Below, in pieces: positions 62,336 to 64,000 of a DNA stretch of 64,000 nt. The stretch is from NCBI GenBank assembly GCA_965140775.1, contig OZ223471.1, forward strand, positions 2,852,001 to 2,916,000, read 5' to 3'. Numbering within the stretch: the first letter of the stretch is position 1; each line of letters begins with the position of its first letter. This DNA comes from UBA6244 sp965140775 (GTDB taxonomy: Bacteria; Bacteroidota; Bacteroidia; Bacteroidales; F082). The notes below the pieces were generated by a model. The model did not search any database. It saw only the letters and a program-made list of their open reading frames with translations, and was not told where the DNA came from. A program made the translations under genes and the position numbers.

Positions 62336-63041
62336 TGGTGGGTATTGGGGTTAGTTGCTTTCGCCATTGCCAATATCCCATGATGGCCAAAAGGAGAAAA
62401 ATCAGGTATTGGATGCCGGTAAAACCATAGCCCTTAACAAAGTACAACGGAATGGAAACCACATCCCCCACAATCCAAAGGGTCCAGTTTTCGAGTTTTT
62501 TGTTGGCCATCAACCACATGGCGGCAAAAAAGATACCTGTGGTAAAGGTGTCCAAAAAAGGGGTAGCCATTCTGAAGTCGTCCAGATTGCCGGAGGTAAG
62601 GTGTTGATATGCATAGGATACACTATCGACAAACCCCAAATGATTAGGCATCACGTTGTAGTATCGGTAAACGACGATGACAAAAACGGAAGTAAAAACG
62701 AAAATCCCGGTGGCTTTAAGTTTGTCTGTGATATTGGTTCGGGAAATGGACAATTGAGGCCTGGAACTTCCGGCCATGTGATGCCACATATACCAACCAT
62801 AAACACTCATTAAAGTATAATACACATTGATAATCAGGTCGCCATAGAGCGTCCATTGGGAAAGTAGGTACACATAAATGGCCGTGCTGATAATACCGGT
62901 TGGAAACACCCGTATGTTTTCGTTTCGGGCATAAAACACACTGATCACCCCAAATACCGCAGCCACAAACTCCAACATGATGTTGAACGCTGTAGCCGTT
63001 TGATAGGGCGACAAAAAAAAGTTGAGGAACTCATTCATCAA
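62328..63041 (-). CDS. pnuC: PnuC-family vitamin/nucleoside transporter
   Basis: A 237-residue inner-membrane protein with seven or eight hydrophobic segments (for example EFVAAVFGVISVFYARN, YTLMSVYGWYMWHHMAG, GIFVFTSVFVIVVYRYY, FLDTFTTGIFFAAMWLMANK and VVSIPLYFVKGYGFTG). The N-terminal LEFVAAVFGVISVFYARNEN and the YGWYMWHH aromatic patch match PnuC. PnuC members move nicotinamide riboside, PnuT members move thiamine, and others riboflavin or deoxynucleosides. It is adjacent to a YkoF-like binding protein and a NadR-like kinase, leaving the substrate open between thiamine precursors and nicotinamide riboside. Confidence 0.9.
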   Translation of the reverse strand: MMNEFLNFFLSPYQTATAFNIMLEFVAAVFGVISVFYARNENIRVFPTGIISTAIYVYLLSQWTLYGDLIINVYYTLMSVYGWYMWHHMAGSSRPQLSISRTNITDKLKATGIFVFTSVFVIVVYRYYNVMPNHLGFVDSVSYAYQHLTSGNLDDFRMATPFLDTFTTGIFFAAMWLMANKKLENWTLWIVGDVVSIPLYFVKGYGFTGIQYLIFLLLAIMGYWQWRKQLTPIPTNG

Positions 63042-63299
63042 TTACGACTCAGGATGTACTTGCAGATCAGCATTGATAATTTTTAACACGAACACGGAGT
63101 GGGGAAGTTTGAAGGAAGCCTTCATCTCCGTCGTAAGTGCAAACATCACCTGATCATATTCTCCAAAAACCTGAGTACTCATTCCATTGGTTTCCACACG
63201 AAGCGTTTCATATCCGTTCAATCGTTGGATAAATTCTTTAATGTGCGGGATAAATTCGTCTTTTAGAGGGTAATAGCTTATATCAACAGAGGTATTCAT
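63042..63299 (-). CDS. YkoF-like thiamine/HMP-binding domain protein
   Basis: An 85-residue protein, one domain of the ferredoxin-like YkoF/MTH1187 fold: VDISYYPLKDEFIPHIKEFI, ETNGMSTQVFGEYDQVMFAL, SVFVLKIINADLQV. Family members bind thiamine or its hydroxymethylpyrimidine part. No signal peptide is present, so it should act in the cytoplasm. Its stop abuts the pnuC start, and it heads the operon. A TPP riboswitch was looked for upstream and not found. Confidence 0.8.
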   Translation of the reverse strand: MNTSVDISYYPLKDEFIPHIKEFIQRLNGYETLRVETNGMSTQVFGEYDQVMFALTTEMKASFKLPHSVFVLKIINADLQVHPES

Positions 63300-63321
63300 T
63301 ATGACATTTTTTTTGAAAGTG

Positions 63322-63329
63322 CAAAGGTA
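63322..63329 (-). promoter_or_regulatory. Putative -7 box (TACCTTTG) of the YkoF/pnuC operon
   Basis: Minus-strand TACCTTTG 22 bp before the ATG at 63299, giving a leader of about 16 nt. Confidence 0.5.
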
Positions 63330-63347
63330 GTGGTTTTTTATATTTCA

Positions 63348-63355
63348 TATCTTTG
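63348..63355 (+). promoter_or_regulatory. Putative -7 box (TATCTTTG) of the DUF423-like gene
   Basis: Plus-strand TATCTTTG 15 bp before the ATG at 63371. Together with the minus-strand box it forms a compact divergent promoter region of 71 bp. Confidence 0.5.
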
Positions 63356-63370
63356 AGCAAAAAGTAAACC

Positions 63371-63781
63371 ATGACACAAAGACTTCTGATTACCTCGAGC
63401 GTTATGGGGTCCACAGCGGTACTGCTTGGCACCTTTGGCACCAATATTTTGTACGACCATATCGATAGCGTACACATGTTCCAATTCGTTACCGGCTTTG
63501 CATTCCAGATGTTTACGGCCATTGTTTTGCTTGCCATTGCCTTCATGAATCGTTACGTAGTGCGCGCATATCTAAATGCCATTTACTTTTTGTTCGTCAT
63601 AGGCACCGCTCTTTTCTCAATCCCGATGTACCTGATCTCTATTTACGAAATTACAGGAGAAAAATTAGCTTTTTTGTGGCCCATCACCCGGGTTGGCGTA
63701 GTGGTGATTTCCATGGGCTGGGCAGTCCTGTTTTTTGCCGGATTAAAATACAAACACAAGAAACGTATTGGCAAGAAGTAA
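63371..63781 (+). CDS. DUF423-like small membrane protein
   Basis: A 136-residue protein with four hydrophobic segments (residues ~6-26, 38-60, 70-92 and 103-126). The LLGTFGTNILYDHIDSVHMF stretch and the final PITRVGVVVISMGWAVLFFA helix resemble DUF423 (LGAFGAH motif and C-terminal glycine-rich helix). Function of the family is unknown. A basic C-terminal tail (KHKKRIGKK) is consistent with a cytoplasmic end. It is divergent from the YkoF/pnuC operon. Confidence 0.72.
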   Translation: MTQRLLITSSVMGSTAVLLGTFGTNILYDHIDSVHMFQFVTGFAFQMFTAIVLLAIAFMNRYVVRAYLNAIYFLFVIGTALFSIPMYLISIYEITGEKLAFLWPITRVGVVVISMGWAVLFFAGLKYKHKKRIGKK

Positions 63782-63913
63782 AAGGCAATCAAACTTAAAA
63801 GCTGGCACGGGACAGTTATCCTAACCTACTAAATTACTGATACATACAAAATATTTTCCTTTTTTTGCACTAAGAAAGTTGTGGTATAGTTTGGTGTGAC
63901 TTTAAGGGCCACC

Positions 63914-64000
63914 TTACCTCATATCGATCACTTCCACATCTGGGAAGTTGGCAGCCACAAAGGTAAATGTACTGTCGGGGATGGTAATATTGGGTTGTAA
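63914..64000 (-). CDS. Partial CDS at right edge (C-terminal 28 codons)
   Basis: Minus frame from the window edge to a TAA at 63914 reads TFTFVAANFPDVEVIDMR at its end. It has normal codon composition and no internal stop, so it is probably the C-terminus of a gene that continues beyond the window. No family can be named from so short a fragment. The preceding 130 bp (63782-63913) contain no other gene. Confidence 0.45.
   Translation of the reverse strand, partial: LQPNITIPDSTFTFVAANFPDVEVIDMR

Noticed and set aside
63300..63370. TPP riboswitch upstream of the YkoF/pnuC operon
   Set aside because: The divergent intergenic region is only 71 bp and lacks the CUGAGA and ACCUG conserved elements.

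Overview
The window comes from a member of the Bacteroidota. At least seven predicted secreted proteins end in the type A C-terminal sorting domain of the type IX secretion system (T9SS: a YPNP-type motif followed by a final beta-rich ~70-80 residues). Many genes are preceded by the Bacteroidota -7 box TAnnTTTG, some with a TTG about 19 nt upstream. There are two TonB-dependent receptors with an N-terminal carboxypeptidase-regulatory-like domain. The complete homogentisate route points to an aerobic or facultatively aerobic organism. No rRNA, tRNA or CRISPR array was seen. Apart from one transposase gene the content looks chromosomal.

Layout. 0.1-10.6 kb: a Rossmann-fold epimerase-like protein, a large PKD-domain T9SS cargo, rsmE, a DUF4159 protein, a second large multi-domain T9SS cargo, a TlpA-like thioredoxin with a strong bidirectional terminator, and an ECF sigma / anti-sigma-like / DUF4252 operon. 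10.9-14.2 kb: an ExbB-ExbD-TonB energy-transduction operon with folC. 14.3-17.7 kb: a PDDEXK nuclease-domain protein, a membrane-anchored TylF-like methyltransferase, isopentenyl-diphosphate isomerase and an SH3-containing amidase. 18-22.4 kb: a T9SS cargo and a TonB-dependent receptor. 22.6-27.2 kb: a TetR regulator (TTG start, operator-like palindrome over its own promoter) heading an operon with a LolA-like protein, two FtsX-type permeases and a LolD-type ATPase. 27.4-31.8 kb: the tyrosine-degradation operon (homogentisate dioxygenase, 4-hydroxyphenylpyruvate dioxygenase, fumarylacetoacetase) ending in a flavin-reductase-family gene split by a one-base frameshift. 31.8-32.4 kb: a gene-free stretch of short palindromes.

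32.4-39 kb holds a TonB-dependent receptor with a PCMD-like T9SS cargo and a three-gene outer-membrane cluster. 39-41 kb carries a tandem palindromic repeat array and an IS1380-like transposase. 41-47 kb has a DUF6263-like protein, dnaB, a PolB-type 3'-5' exonuclease, a lipoprotein and a class V aminotransferase. 47.2 kb has a second palindromic array whose core resembles the first. 47.4-55.9 kb is a minus-strand block of secreted proteins: a mini-protein with a PID-CTERM-like tail, a beta-rich T9SS cargo, a GH13 amylase and an amylase-associated paralogue sharing its N-terminal modules. 56.4-64 kb holds a DUF1573 protein with an Mpl-type Mur ligase, an orphan membrane protein, a two-domain universal stress protein, and an operon of a YkoF-like binding protein, a PnuC transporter, a NadR-like kinase and a glycosyltransferase. 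A DUF423-like membrane protein and a truncated gene close the window.

How the parts fit: the ExbB/ExbD/TonB system could energise the two TonB-dependent receptors. The T9SS cargos imply a secretion machine encoded elsewhere. The amylase and its paralogue probably form an extracellular alpha-glucan-degrading set. The homogentisate operon would feed aromatic amino acids to fumarate and acetoacetate. The most unexpected observations are the split flavin reductase, the two related palindromic arrays, the self-operator in front of the TetR/Lol-like operon, and the link between a thiamine-type binding protein and a PnuC/NadR pair.
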